A model generated the notes under the pieces. The model ran no database searches and had not been told where the DNA came from. It worked only from the letters and a program-made list of their open reading frames with translations. Position numbers and translations under genes: made by a program. This document shows, in pieces, positions 25,101 through 33,045 of a DNA stretch of 35,644 nt (its first letter is position 1; each line of letters opens with the position of its first letter). Origin of the DNA: Eubacteriaceae bacterium (lineage in GTDB: Bacteria > Bacillota > Clostridia > Eubacteriales > Anaerofustaceae). The stretch covers positions 1 to 35,644 of the forward strand of contig WRIE01000034.1 of assembly GCA_009782875.1 (NCBI GenBank), given 5' to 3'.

Positions 25101-26222
25101 TTATGGCTTGTATTGGGCTTTGTCCACTTGCCCCCCATCAGGGTTCAACAGCACTGCGAACACTACCAAACGGCCGTCATCAATCTGGTTTGTGCAAGTC
25201 GACAAAGTAATTATCTTGCTGTCCTTGTCTACTACAGCAGAGGATGTGATCGACGACTTCTCCCTCATCTTCGTGACTAAGCCGGTGAAGTTGTCCCCAT
25301 AATCAGCCTTGCGGTAATCATACTCTGCCTCCAGGACACATATCGCAAATATTTGGTAGTAGTATACTTTGTCTTTGGTCTGCAGTATGACAAACGGGTC
25401 TTTCTCATACTCGGCTTGGATCTTGTAGTTTTTCAGCCGCCCAAACATAGTCCCGTTTTTCATGGCATGGCCATATAGGACCGAATTCTGGTCTGACAAG
25501 TCCGGCTTGTTCTTATAGTCAAGGTAAATGCTGCCTGTCGCATTGCTTTGCTTCTTGAACGTGCGGGTCAGGTAGTAGTCGTTGTCTTTGCCTTGGACTA
25601 CCGGGTCTGCGATGCCCGCCCCGTCAAGAGACATCCAAAATACAAAGTCCTCGTTGGATTCTTTGAGGGTTTCGAATGGCACAACGGGCACTCCACCTCC
25701 GCCGGAGAGGCCTGGAGTGGTGATTCCCCCACTATTACCGCTACCGGGTATAAGCGATTGGATCTGCCTCTGTTCTACCTTCGCCCGCCATTGGGGTATA
25801 TATTCTTTTAAGAACATGTAGCCGCTAAAGGCGAACACAAGTGAGAATACGCCCAAAGCAATCTTGTATGGAAGAGCCATTTGCACCTTTGGTTTTGCAG
25901 TTTTGGGCTCTTTTTCCTTTTTGCTCCTTGTTTCCTTTGCTGGGCGCGCCGGCTCTTCACGCCTGGAGCTGCGTGATGCGCCAGCAGGATAGGATGCAGC
26001 AACAGGACGGGCAGTGGTTGTTTCCCTGGCTGCTTCCCTATTTTTATTTGCTATGTACTCATCATAAGTCGGTTGCCTGTCGCCACTAGAGCCTGCAGCT
26101 TGGTAAAGCGGCTCTTGGCTCGCTGCTTTTCTTGGCGGCGGCGCAGAGGGCTGCGTCATTAAAAATGCAATTTGGCGCCTGTCTTTCAGACGATAGACTT
26201 TATTTGGATTGTGGTTGTCCAT
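25101..26222 (-). CDS. Class B sortase, gene 3
   Basis: This 373-residue sortase is organised like gene 2: NPNKVYRLKDRRQI start, a Pro/Ala/Lys-rich cytoplasmic tail, one membrane helix (about 127-147), linker, and class B sortase domain with His252, Cys343 and Arg351. The linker is Gly-rich and unrelated in sequence to that of gene 2, whereas flanking parts are near-identical, which points to recent duplication with local replacement or gene conversion. The ribosome site AGAGGTG precedes ATG 26222. It lies next to sigE but has its own TATAAT and terminator, so there is no evidence of sporulation control. The cytoplasmic N-terminal motif shared by all three proteins suggests a common partner. 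Confidence 0.87.
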   Translation of the reverse strand: MDNHNPNKVYRLKDRRQIAFLMTQPSAPPPRKAASQEPLYQAAGSSGDRQPTYDEYIANKNREAARETTTARPVAASYPAGASRSSRREEPARPAKETRSKKEKEPKTAKPKVQMALPYKIALGVFSLVFAFSGYMFLKEYIPQWRAKVEQRQIQSLIPGSGNSGGITTPGLSGGGGVPVVPFETLKESNEDFVFWMSLDGAGIADPVVQGKDNDYYLTRTFKKQSNATGSIYLDYKNKPDLSDQNSVLYGHAMKNGTMFGRLKNYKIQAEYEKDPFVILQTKDKVYYYQIFAICVLEAEYDYRKADYGDNFTGLVTKMREKSSITSSAVVDKDSKIITLSTCTNQIDDGRLVVFAVLLNPDGGQVDKAQYKP

Positions 26223-26249
26223 AAATCATCACCTCTTAAAACACTTGCT

Positions 26250-26255
26250 ATTATA
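26250..26255 (-). promoter_or_regulatory. Extended -10 element of sortase 3
   Basis: TGATATAAT on the minus strand gives an extended -10 about 28 bases before the start codon. The -35 is poor. It is conserved in the duplicate upstream of sortase 2. Confidence 0.5.
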
Positions 26256-26411
26256 TCATAACGGAAAAGTTCTTCGAGTATAAAGAAACAATTAAAATGC
26301 CATAAGCGCACTGCATGATGGAACAAACTGTATTCATATTATATTATAGCAAAATAGGCCTTTGCATGCATCATGCTGCCTTTTTTCTTTTGACATCCAC
26401 TCCATTCCAAC

Positions 26412-26437
26412 AAAAAAAGCCTATAAAATAGGCATTT
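26412..26437 (-). terminator. sigE terminator
   Basis: On the minus strand GCCTA, TTTTA and TAGGC form a stem-loop followed by TTTTTTTG, about 85 bases after the sigE stop codon. Confidence 0.65.
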
Positions 26438-26521
26438 AGTTGCTGCGCTTTGTTTAGGTATTTGTTGCTCTGCCAAATTGGATTTGCTTATAATTTCAAA
26501 TGAAACACTTTATTTTGCGTG

Positions 26522-27247
26522 CTAATACTTGATCATTTTGATGATTTCTTTTTTTAAGAATTTTACGATTCTCTTTTCCAACCGGGAAATATATGACTGT
26601 GAAATCGACATCATGTCTGCAACTTCTTTTTGGGTGCGCTTTGTCTCTCCATTGACACCAAACCTCAGGTTGATTATGTACTGCTCTTGCTCCTTGAGTT
26701 TTGAAATTGCCGACTTCAAGATCAGAAGCTCGCTCTCCCTTTCGATATCGCTCATAACAGGGTTGTCATCCCCGGCGATAATATCCCCAAGCAACAGCTC
26801 GTTTCCGTCCCAGTCGATGTTCAATGGCTCGTCAAGGGATATCTCAATCTTTTGCCTGCCAATCTTGCGCAGATGCATAAGTATCTCGTTCTCTATGCAT
26901 TTTGAAGCATATGTGGCTAGTTTAATATTTTTATCAGACCGGTAGGTGTTTACGCCTTTTATCAAACCTATAGTGCCGATGGAGATAAGGTCTTCCAGCA
27001 CTGACGGGTTAGAATCAAACTTCCTAGCTATGTAAACCACAAGCCTCAAATTGCGCTCGATCAACGCCTGGCGCGCTTCGAGCCCGTCTTCTGTATCAAG
27101 CATCCTGATATATTCCTCTTCCTCGCTTTTAGTAAGCGGCATCGGAAGGGCATCGTATGCGTTGATGTAATTAATCCATTGGCGGGGCAGCCGCCTAGCA
27201 TAAAGGCGCACACGGATCTTTTCAATTAGCGCTTTGAGAACTTTCAT
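26522..27247 (-). CDS. sigE: Sporulation sigma factor pro-sigma-E
   Basis: This 241-residue protein is the mother-cell sigma factor of early sporulation, made as an inactive precursor. It has an amphipathic pro-sequence of about 30 residues (KALIEKIRVRLYARRLPR) and then ALPMPL, which resembles ALPPPL of the B. subtilis protein. Region 2 includes ERNLRLVVYIARKF, EDLISIGTIGLIKGVNT and KLATYASKCIENEILM. The linker contains LDEPLNIDWDGNELLLGD, nearly as in B. subtilis. Region 4 has the helix-turn-helix TQKEVADMMSISQSYISRLEKR. Start ATG 27247 follows GAGGTG by five bases. It overlaps spoIIGA by 26 bases, so precursor and processing protease are coupled. The usual downstream gene sigG is not here. 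Confidence 0.95.
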   Translation of the reverse strand: MKVLKALIEKIRVRLYARRLPRQWINYINAYDALPMPLTKSEEEEYIRMLDTEDGLEARQALIERNLRLVVYIARKFDSNPSVLEDLISIGTIGLIKGVNTYRSDKNIKLATYASKCIENEILMHLRKIGRQKIEISLDEPLNIDWDGNELLLGDIIAGDDNPVMSDIERESELLILKSAISKLKEQEQYIINLRFGVNGETKRTQKEVADMMSISQSYISRLEKRIVKFLKKEIIKMIKY

Positions 27248-28097
27248 AGACACACCTCTCTAAAATCAGTCTTATATTGCACACCCCATCGTACTCCCAA
27301 GAGCCCGGAAGCGGGGCTCCGCAAAAGTAGGCGGGGGCTAGTATGTACTGCCCGTTTATAGCAGCCAAGTCAGCTTTGTAAACGAGCCTGTAGCTTTCTG
27401 TGCCCACTCCCGACAGCTTGGTTACGCTAAATCGGCTTTTGCGCTCATCAGGCACTTCATGGACGAAAGAGGCAAATTCTGCGTATCCGCCCACTGACGA
27501 GCAGCTTGCCCCGCTTAACTCAAGAAAAGATTTCTCCTCCAAAACCGAGATTGACGCGCCAAAGGGGGTCTTTGCCAAGTTGCCGCTATCGTCAAACAAA
27601 ACTGCTCTAATTGACCTGCCTTCGCTTTTGATGTTGAAAGTGGAATATTTGGCTCCTTCTAAAGATAAAAACGATTTTCGATAAACCGTAATTGTGGCAA
27701 ATGCGCCCAAGGCAGCGCCCAAAACAGAGGTGATATAGCTTGCTGGCCCAAAACCGGCAGCCAAACTCGTCGATGCAACCATTGAAAGCGCAAGGACACA
27801 CCCTGCGGCTGAAAAACTGGAAACCAACATTAGCGCTGAATTAATAACTAGCTCCCTTAGAGCAATGTGCGGGGTGATGCATAGCGCCATCAATACCAAA
27901 GCGGCCAGCTTCCAGAAGGCAGTTGCATAAAAACGGTTAGCCACAACCAAAAACATATATGCTACTCCGACAAGTGCCCCAAGGCATGCCCTGGCCCACA
28001 CAATTTTAATCCTGCGGGCTTTATATGCCGACAATGCAAGTATTAAGTTGCATGCAAAATTCATTGCAAACAATTCTTCCCCATAGACATATCTCAT
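27222..28097 (-). CDS. spoIIGA: Sigma-E factor processing peptidase SpoIIGA
   Basis: This 291-residue membrane aspartic protease cleaves the pro-sequence of sigma-E after the polar septum forms. It has five or so hydrophobic segments in residues 1-140 and a soluble C-terminal domain carrying LFDDSGNLAKTPFG, where Asp170 in DSGN is the catalytic residue. The YVYGEELFAMNFACNLILAL start resembles the B. subtilis N-terminus. Sequence outside the active site is divergent, as is usual for this protein. It is the first gene of the spoIIG operon with sigE. A promoter with 22-bp spacing lies immediately upstream. Confidence 0.88.
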   Translation of the reverse strand: MRYVYGEELFAMNFACNLILALSAYKARRIKIVWARACLGALVGVAYMFLVVANRFYATAFWKLAALVLMALCITPHIALRELVINSALMLVSSFSAAGCVLALSMVASTSLAAGFGPASYITSVLGAALGAFATITVYRKSFLSLEGAKYSTFNIKSEGRSIRAVLFDDSGNLAKTPFGASISVLEEKSFLELSGASCSSVGGYAEFASFVHEVPDERKSRFSVTKLSGVGTESYRLVYKADLAAINGQYILAPAYFCGAPLPGSWEYDGVCNIRLILERCVYESSQSAN

Positions 28098-28114
28098 TGC
28101 ACGCCCCGCAAAGT

Positions 28115-28148
28115 AATATACAAGTAATTAGTCCTATAATTTTGTCAT
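28115..28148 (-). promoter_or_regulatory. Candidate spoIIG-type promoter with 22-bp spacer
   Basis: On the minus strand ATGACA (28148-28143) and TATATT (28120-28115) are separated by exactly 22 bases. The B. subtilis spoIIG promoter is known for this unusual spacing, with Spo0A bound over its -35. The reverse of the -35 reads TTTGTCATAA, close to a Spo0A box core (TGTCGAA) but not perfect. The resulting leader would be only about 10 bases, which weakens the call. Confidence 0.4.
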
Positions 28149-28229
28149 AAAAGATTAAGACAGCTTATGAATTTGATTTAACAACTAATGCGCCAGCGCC
28201 TCGATATGGCTTTGGGTAAAATGAAAAAA

Positions 28230-28247
28230 AAGGCGGCTAGCCGCCTT
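28230..28247 (-). terminator. Terminator overlapping the stop codon of the 107-residue gene
   Basis: AAGGCGGC and GCCGCCTT form a perfect palindrome that includes the last Gly-Gly codons and the TAG of the gene; on the minus strand it is followed by a run of T residues. Confidence 0.65.
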
Positions 28248-28560
28248 GAGAGAAATCGCTTTCTTCAAAAGCATTTGTGTCTGCGCCAAGATATGACATG
28301 CAGGCAAAGTATACCATGCCTACCATAGACAACATTGCGCCGATGGCGGAATCTGCGACAGTCTGCGGCAACGCACCGGCATCAGCCAGCGCATTTGCCT
28401 GCGGTTTTTCTGCCGCTGCGGTTGTACTAGTTGGCGGCAGCTCTTGTGCCGTAGCAGGTTCATTTGAGACTATGCCCATCCAAGAAACCTTGTAGGCAGA
28501 CTCGTACTCTTGGATTGAAGGCACATAACCCGCCTTGAATTCATACTTGGCAACATCCAT
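28237..28560 (-). CDS. Small hypothetical protein with one membrane segment
   Basis: This 107-residue protein is not recognised. Residues 1-30 (YEFKAGYVPSIQEYESAYKV) look structured. Residues 33-65 are Ala/Pro/Thr-rich and probably disordered. Residues about 70-92 (SAIGAMLSMVGMVYFACMSY) form a possible membrane helix. The tail is acidic. The stop codon is embedded in a terminator hairpin, and the gene is flanked by spoIIGA (downstream) and deoD (upstream) on the same strand, each with its own spacing. The real stop-plus-terminator arrangement supports a genuine gene. Function is unknown. Confidence 0.5.
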   Translation of the reverse strand: MDVAKYEFKAGYVPSIQEYESAYKVSWMGIVSNEPATAQELPPTSTTAAAEKPQANALADAGALPQTVADSAIGAMLSMVGMVYFACMSYLGADTNAFEESDFSQGG

Positions 28561-28641
28561 ATTTTAGCAACCTGCTTGTTTATGAAGATGCTACATCTTA
28601 TGCTTCAAAACTGGTTTTTATGAGTCATTGTTATAAGGCCG

Positions 28642-29352
28642 CTAGGCTAGCTCTAGAGCTATCTGGGCCATTTGTGTGAATGATTTCTCCCTCACTTCTG
28701 AGGATGAAGACTCCCCAGTAGCCAGATTATCGCTTACTGTAAGTATCGCAAGAGCTTTGCCTCCAAGCCGGGCCGCATTGAAATAAAGCGCTGCAGCTTC
28801 CATCTCCACCGCAAGCACTCCCATGTCCCTCCACTTCTTCCACTCGTCAGGGTCAATTGTATAAAACACGTCGCTTGACAACACGTTGCCCACTCTCACA
28901 TTCCTTTGGCTTCCCACAATTTTTTGCGACGCCTCATAAGCGGCTAATAACAAGCTAAAATCGCTAATTGGCGCATAGACACCATTTAAACGGTTTTGGC
29001 TTGTGTAAGCAGAGTTCGTGCAAGCGCCTTGTGCGAGAATAATATCTGCGACATTGATATCTTCAAGGTATGCCCCGCATGTGCCAATTCTAATAATTTT
29101 CTTTGCCTCATAGTGGTCAAACAGCTCATAGGAATATATGCCAATTGACGGCATGCCCATCCCTGACCCCATTACCGAGACGTGTTTTCCATTGTAGGAG
29201 CCCGTAAAGGCAAGCATGCCCCTCACAGAATTTACCTGTTTTGCATTTGAAAGGTATTTTTCAGCCACATGCTTAGCCCTTAGCGGGTCTCCCGGCATCA
29301 AGACCAAGTCGGCAATATCGCCTTTTTGCGCCTGGTTGTGAACAGTTGTCAT
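28642..29352 (-). CDS. deoD: Purine nucleoside phosphorylase, DeoD type
   Basis: This 236-residue enzyme splits purine (deoxy)nucleosides with phosphate for base salvage, normally as a hexamer. Family motifs are LVLMPGDPLRAKHVAEKYL, NSVRGMLAFTGSY, GSGMGMPSIGIYSYELF, IRIGTCGAYL, VEMEAAALYFNA and the catalytic-site segment LTVSDNLATGE (Asp). Length is standard (about 235). The ribosome site GGAGG is six bases before ATG 29352. No pentose or other nucleoside genes are adjacent; it is divergent from the rubrerythrin gene. Confidence 0.95.
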   Translation of the reverse strand: MTTVHNQAQKGDIADLVLMPGDPLRAKHVAEKYLSNAKQVNSVRGMLAFTGSYNGKHVSVMGSGMGMPSIGIYSYELFDHYEAKKIIRIGTCGAYLEDINVADIILAQGACTNSAYTSQNRLNGVYAPISDFSLLLAAYEASQKIVGSQRNVRVGNVLSSDVFYTIDPDEWKKWRDMGVLAVEMEAAALYFNAARLGGKALAILTVSDNLATGESSSSEVREKSFTQMAQIALELA

Positions 29353-29526
29353 TTGCTTCCTCCATTGATTCTATGTGTGTTGATTTTAGCAAAAAAAAGC
29401 CATGGGCGCAAACAAGCTGGCAGAACTGGCTAATTTGCATGTTATTTGAAAGTGGGTAGTATAAAAAAAAGTGTAGTTGCGCACAATAAACCTGTTTAAT
29501 AAACAGTCTATAAGGAGCGCCAATTC

Positions 29527-30111
29527 ATGAGTTTCAACGATTCCGATACTTTCTACAACTTGCTGGCAGCTTTTATGGAAGAGTCTAAAGTGCGCAACAA
29601 ATATGAGTTTTACGCAGAGCGGGCAGAATCTGACGGTCTGTATGTGCTCAAAGATATTTTCCAGAAAACAGCAGACAACGAGAAAGAGCATGCAAAGTTA
29701 TGGTATAAGGCACTAAACGACCAAGAAATATTAAGCGAGCCTGAAAACTTGATTGAGGCTGCAAAGCAAGAACACTATGAGCATGATGTGATTTACGCCA
29801 ATTATGCTGCTAAAGCACTTGAAGAGGGATATATTGACATAGCCCATAAGTTTGAGATGGTAGCCCAGATAGAAAAGCTCCATGCCCAGCGTTTTGAGCA
29901 ATATTTAGAGGAGTTTCGCTCTGGCACACTGTTCTCAAAGACAAATGAGACAAATTGGATTTGCACTAAATGCGGCTATGAGACAATGTCCATGGAAGCT
30001 CCGATGGTCTGCCCCATTTGCGAACACTCGAAAGGCTACTTCCAAGTCGCATACAACCAAGGGCAACAAACTAAAGGCAGCCCCACATCAAAAGCGAATA
30101 AAGGCAATTAA
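29527..30111 (+). CDS. rbr: Rubrerythrin
   Basis: This 194-residue non-haem iron protein reduces hydrogen peroxide in anaerobes. The N-terminal four-helix domain carries di-iron ligands in the ESKVRNKYEFYAERA, DNEKEHAKLW and QIEKLHAQRF helices. The C-terminal rubredoxin-like domain has two Cys pairs, WICTKCGYE and CPICEHSKGYF. The protein is of normal length with a short Lys/Ser-rich tail. The ribosome site AAGGAG precedes ATG 29527; the gene is monocistronic, ending in a strong terminator. No PerR box could be confirmed by eye. Confidence 0.93.
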   Translation: MSFNDSDTFYNLLAAFMEESKVRNKYEFYAERAESDGLYVLKDIFQKTADNEKEHAKLWYKALNDQEILSEPENLIEAAKQEHYEHDVIYANYAAKALEEGYIDIAHKFEMVAQIEKLHAQRFEQYLEEFRSGTLFSKTNETNWICTKCGYETMSMEAPMVCPICEHSKGYFQVAYNQGQQTKGSPTSKANKGN

Positions 30112-30119
30112 GGCATTAA

Positions 30120-30154
30120 AAAAATCTCCTTGCGCTATGTATAAGGAGATTTTT
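30120..30154 (+). terminator. Rubrerythrin terminator
   Basis: AAAAATCTCCTT (30120-30131) and AAGGAGATTTTT (30143-30154) form a perfect 12-bp stem around an 11-base loop, with U-runs on both strands. It begins nine bases after the stop codon. Confidence 0.8.
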
Positions 30155-30241
30155 CACATGTATGCCGGATCCCAAGCATTTTTCAGAAAGGAACCGCCAC
30201 GTTATGTACATGGAACACGCTTGAAAACTAAGCGTTCTAAA

Positions 30242-30640
30242 TTAAACGCAGTTTGACTCGCCGGCGTCCTCAGCATCTGTTTCTGCTTGGATCAGCTCGT
30301 CTATTGCATCATCGATTACTTCCGCATCAGCTTCTTCTTCGGTGTCAACTGAATCAAGCTCAGCTATTAATTTGTCAATCTCAACGATAATTGGCTCATA
30401 GTCAGTTTCCTCTGCCCCTTTTTGGGACTCGTAAACTGCTTTGCCCAGATCTCTGTACAGTTTTGCAATTTGGGACTGGATCTTTTCGATTTCGATCCTC
30501 TTCTTGGCAGAGCTATAAGCTACCTCTGCTTTGCTTGAAACAGTGCTAGCTAGTTCTGAAGCTTTCTTCATAGCAATATCGGCAAATTTTCTACCTTTTC
30601 CGACAACACCTTCCACTTTGTCTTTCATTTCATCACTCAT
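30242..30640 (-). CDS. Coiled-coil protein of unknown function with acidic tail
   Basis: This 132-residue soluble protein is predicted largely helical. Residues 5-50 (VEGVVGKGRKFADIAMKKAS) resemble amphipathic membrane-surface helices. Residues 50-105 form a coiled coil, with EIEKIQSQIAKLYRDLGKAV recalling small Firmicutes proteins that pair this helix with a zinc ribbon, which is absent here. The last 30 residues are strongly acidic (Glu/Asp). Start: ATG 30640 is the first codon after AAGGAGC; the longer frame to 30688 lacks a ribosome site. It stands alone between convergent rubrerythrin and divergent ftsH-like genes. Function unknown. Confidence 0.65.
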   Translation of the reverse strand: MSDEMKDKVEGVVGKGRKFADIAMKKASELASTVSSKAEVAYSSAKKRIEIEKIQSQIAKLYRDLGKAVYESQKGAEETDYEPIIVEIDKLIAELDSVDTEEEADAEVIDDAIDELIQAETDAEDAGESNCV

Positions 30641-30787
30641 CGGCAATTGCTCCTTGTTATTTTTTTGATTATAACACAACAAGAGCAAAGAAAAATTGAG
30701 ATCATTTTTTTTAATCTATTTTTAGCAGTATATTTAATCCGTTTTCTACAATAATAAATCCAGAAAGAAAAATTATGAGGATGGCAG

Positions 30788-32314
30788 ATGGGCAACAAGT
30801 TAAGAACAGCTATTGCTGTACTGATGGCGTTTTCGCCAGCACTGCTCATTTTCTCCATTTACAAAACATCATGGGTCATTCCATCAATGGCATTCATGAG
30901 CTTCGCAACAATTGGGTTATTTGCAATTGCCCAAAAGATGAATAACTACTCATATGAAAGCGTTCCTTTCAAGGAAGAGAGCGAAAGGGAGACCAATACA
31001 GTGAAAGACGATATCACTTTTGAATCAGTAGCCGGTGTCGAGGAAATCAAAGAAGAAATTGAGGAAGTGGCTGATTTCTTAAAGAATCCCAACAAGTACA
31101 AGGTGTTTGGGGCAAAAATACCAAAAGGCATACTTTTTTATGGCCCTCCTGGAACAGGCAAAACGCTTATTGCAAGAGCTTTGGCAAATGAGACTGAATC
31201 AAACTTCATTTACGCAAGCGGTTCTGAATTTATAGAAAAGTTTGTAGGCGTGGGAGCAAGCAGGGTGCGCTCAATATTTGAACGAGCCCAAAAGAGATGC
31301 CCATGCATTGTGTTTATCGATGAGATAGACGCTATAGGAGTCTCAAGAAACACAGACAACAACTCAGAGCGGGACCAGACCCTCAACCAGCTGCTAATCG
31401 AGCTGGACGGGTTCAACCAAAACGAAGGGGTTGTTGTAATCGCGGCTACCAACCGCCTTGACATGCTTGATGACGCATTGCTGCGTCCTGGCAGGTTTGA
31501 TAGGCAAATTTATGTAGGCAACCCCTGCCTTAATGCCAGGGAAAAGATCTTGCAAGTCCACCTAGTGGGCAAACCAGTAGCTAAAAATGTAGATGTGAGA
31601 AAGATCGCCAGCAAAACTGGCGGAATGAGCGGCGCGCATTTAGCGAACATTATCAACGAAGCTGCGTTGATAGCAATCAAAAAGAAAAAGAAGACTATCG
31701 CCCAAGAAGATTTTGATGAAGCTATAGTCAAGACAAGCGCTGGGTTGAAGAACTCTAACATGCTTTTGTCTGAAAAGGAAAAGCAAAGCATCTCCTACCA
31801 TGAGTCAGGGCATGCAATTGCCGAATGTTTCTTCAATGGCAAGATGCCTGACAGGCTGACTATTGTCCCCCATGGCGCAGCATTGGGCTTTATGATGGTG
31901 GATGGGGGCGAAGACAAGATGCTTCTCGCCCAAGAAGACTTGGAGAAACGTATATGCGTTCTTCTTGCAGGCAGAGCCTCAGAGGAGCTGGTGTTCTCTG
32001 AGCTGACTACCGGAGCGCAAAATGATTTGCAAAAAGCTAACCAGCTAGCCAACCAGATGGTTTGCGATTTTGGGATGAGCAGATACAAAAACAGGGTTTT
32101 CAACAGGCAAATGGATGCGTTTATGAGCAAGGAGATAAATGAGGAAATCACTGCAATCCTTGATTCTTGCTACAATAAAACCTTGGAGATGCTTTCAATC
32201 AACTTTGAGATGCTTGAAAAACTCGCACGAGAACTTCGGGAAAAAGAATTGATAAAGCGGCCAGAAATCGAGAAAGTGCTCGAGGGCTTCAGCATTACTG
32301 CTGCTGCAGAGTAG
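30788..32314 (+). CDS. Short FtsH-type membrane AAA metalloprotease
   Basis: This 508-residue protein has two N-terminal membrane helices (about 8-24 and 29-48) with almost no external loop. The AAA domain carries Walker A GPPGTGKT (119-126), Walker B IVFIDEID, second region of homology NRLDMLDDALLRPGRFDR, and pore loop KFVGVGA. The M41 protease domain has zinc site HESGH (338-342) and the third ligand in TTGAQNDLQKA. All catalytic residues are present. Canonical FtsH is about 600-680 residues with an external domain of about 70 residues between the helices, which is missing here. It is probably a specialised paralogue for membrane-protein degradation, and not the main FtsH; a sporulation role is possible but not shown. 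Confidence 0.88.
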   Translation: MGNKLRTAIAVLMAFSPALLIFSIYKTSWVIPSMAFMSFATIGLFAIAQKMNNYSYESVPFKEESERETNTVKDDITFESVAGVEEIKEEIEEVADFLKNPNKYKVFGAKIPKGILFYGPPGTGKTLIARALANETESNFIYASGSEFIEKFVGVGASRVRSIFERAQKRCPCIVFIDEIDAIGVSRNTDNNSERDQTLNQLLIELDGFNQNEGVVVIAATNRLDMLDDALLRPGRFDRQIYVGNPCLNAREKILQVHLVGKPVAKNVDVRKIASKTGGMSGAHLANIINEAALIAIKKKKKTIAQEDFDEAIVKTSAGLKNSNMLLSEKEKQSISYHESGHAIAECFFNGKMPDRLTIVPHGAALGFMMVDGGEDKMLLAQEDLEKRICVLLAGRASEELVFSELTTGAQNDLQKANQLANQMVCDFGMSRYKNRVFNRQMDAFMSKEINEEITAILDSCYNKTLEMLSINFEMLEKLARELREKELIKRPEIEKVLEGFSITAAAE

Positions 32315-32390
32315 GCGACAATCCGCTCCAGCACAAACAAGTTGCTTGATATTGATGGCTCCACTATTAATAATTAACTGCGAAAAAAAA

Positions 32391-32418
32391 GCCGCTCCGC
32401 TCTAAGGGGCGGTTTTTT
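32391..32418 (+). terminator. Terminator of the ftsH-like gene
   Basis: CCGCTCC (32392-32398) pairs with GGGGCGG (32406-32412, one G-U), followed by TTTTTT, about 75 bases after the stop codon. Confidence 0.75.
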
Positions 32419-32586
32419 ACACGCTTGCTTTCATATCCATTAATCTATGCCAAAAGCTATTTCATCAGATAATTAATTTAATAAAATCCTTCTTTGCACA
32501 TTGGTGCCGATCCTTCCTCTAAAACTCCGTGTTTACGTTAAAAAAGTCTTTGTATCTCAATGATTTCGGATTTTGAAATGCAAAAT

Positions 32587-32950
32587 TTATAAAAGCCTCC
32601 ACCTTTTCCAACAAATCTTTTGGTGGTTAGTTACAAAAGAAAACAAGTTCAAATAATTTTGAATATCACCTCTATTGAAACCATAAGTATCTAAGATTTT
32701 TTTAGAATGTCATGAGCACGATTTGCTGGATTCATAGGGTTTTTTTGCATCTGGCAGTCTTTTTAGATCCGTTGAGTTGTATGCTTTTCAGGCTCAATTC
32801 CTTGATAAGCTTATTGTAGGCAGCTTCTTGATCGTGGACAAGTGTTGAATTAGGCTTGATGTGGTTTTAAATGAAAGACAAAGTGTCCTCGACATAGGGT
32901 ACACTACCATATTCTACGCTGTCCAATACGGTAAGTCGGATCTTGAGGCT
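32587..32950 (-). pseudogene. Transposase remnant, IS1595/ISXO2-like
   Basis: The minus strand reads, in broken frames, NHIKPNSTLVHDQEAAYNKL, then IKELSLKSIQLNGS, a stop, then NPMNPANRAHDILKKI, DTYGFNRGDIQNYLNLFSFV and TNHQKICWKRW to a stop at 32587. The order HDxExAYxxL, NPxNPxN, GFNRxDIQxYLNLF is that of the C-terminal half of a DDE transposase common in Firmicutes; the final YLNLF region recalls the IS1595 group. At least two frame changes and several stops are present, and the N-terminal half is missing. Family is uncertain. Confidence 0.5.
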
Positions 32951-33045
32951 TGTTTTCCATGCCACTATACCTGGCTAAAATGATACAAAAAAAAATGGCA
33001 TCTTTTTGCTTCATTAAATGCCATAATCAAGTTCTTGTACTTTTT

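Larger units (their letters stand above)
24948..26273 (-). repeat. Tandem duplication unit B (sortase 3, its promoter and terminator)
   Basis: This is the second copy of the block at 23561-24863. Homology covers the terminator hairpin, the gene and the promoter, and decays just upstream of the promoter. It is slightly longer than unit A because of the expanded Gly-rich linker codons. Confidence 0.85.

Noticed and set aside
23561..26273. CRISPR-like or phase-variable repeat array
   Set aside because: There are only two long units, each a complete gene with promoter and terminator; this is a simple tandem gene duplication.
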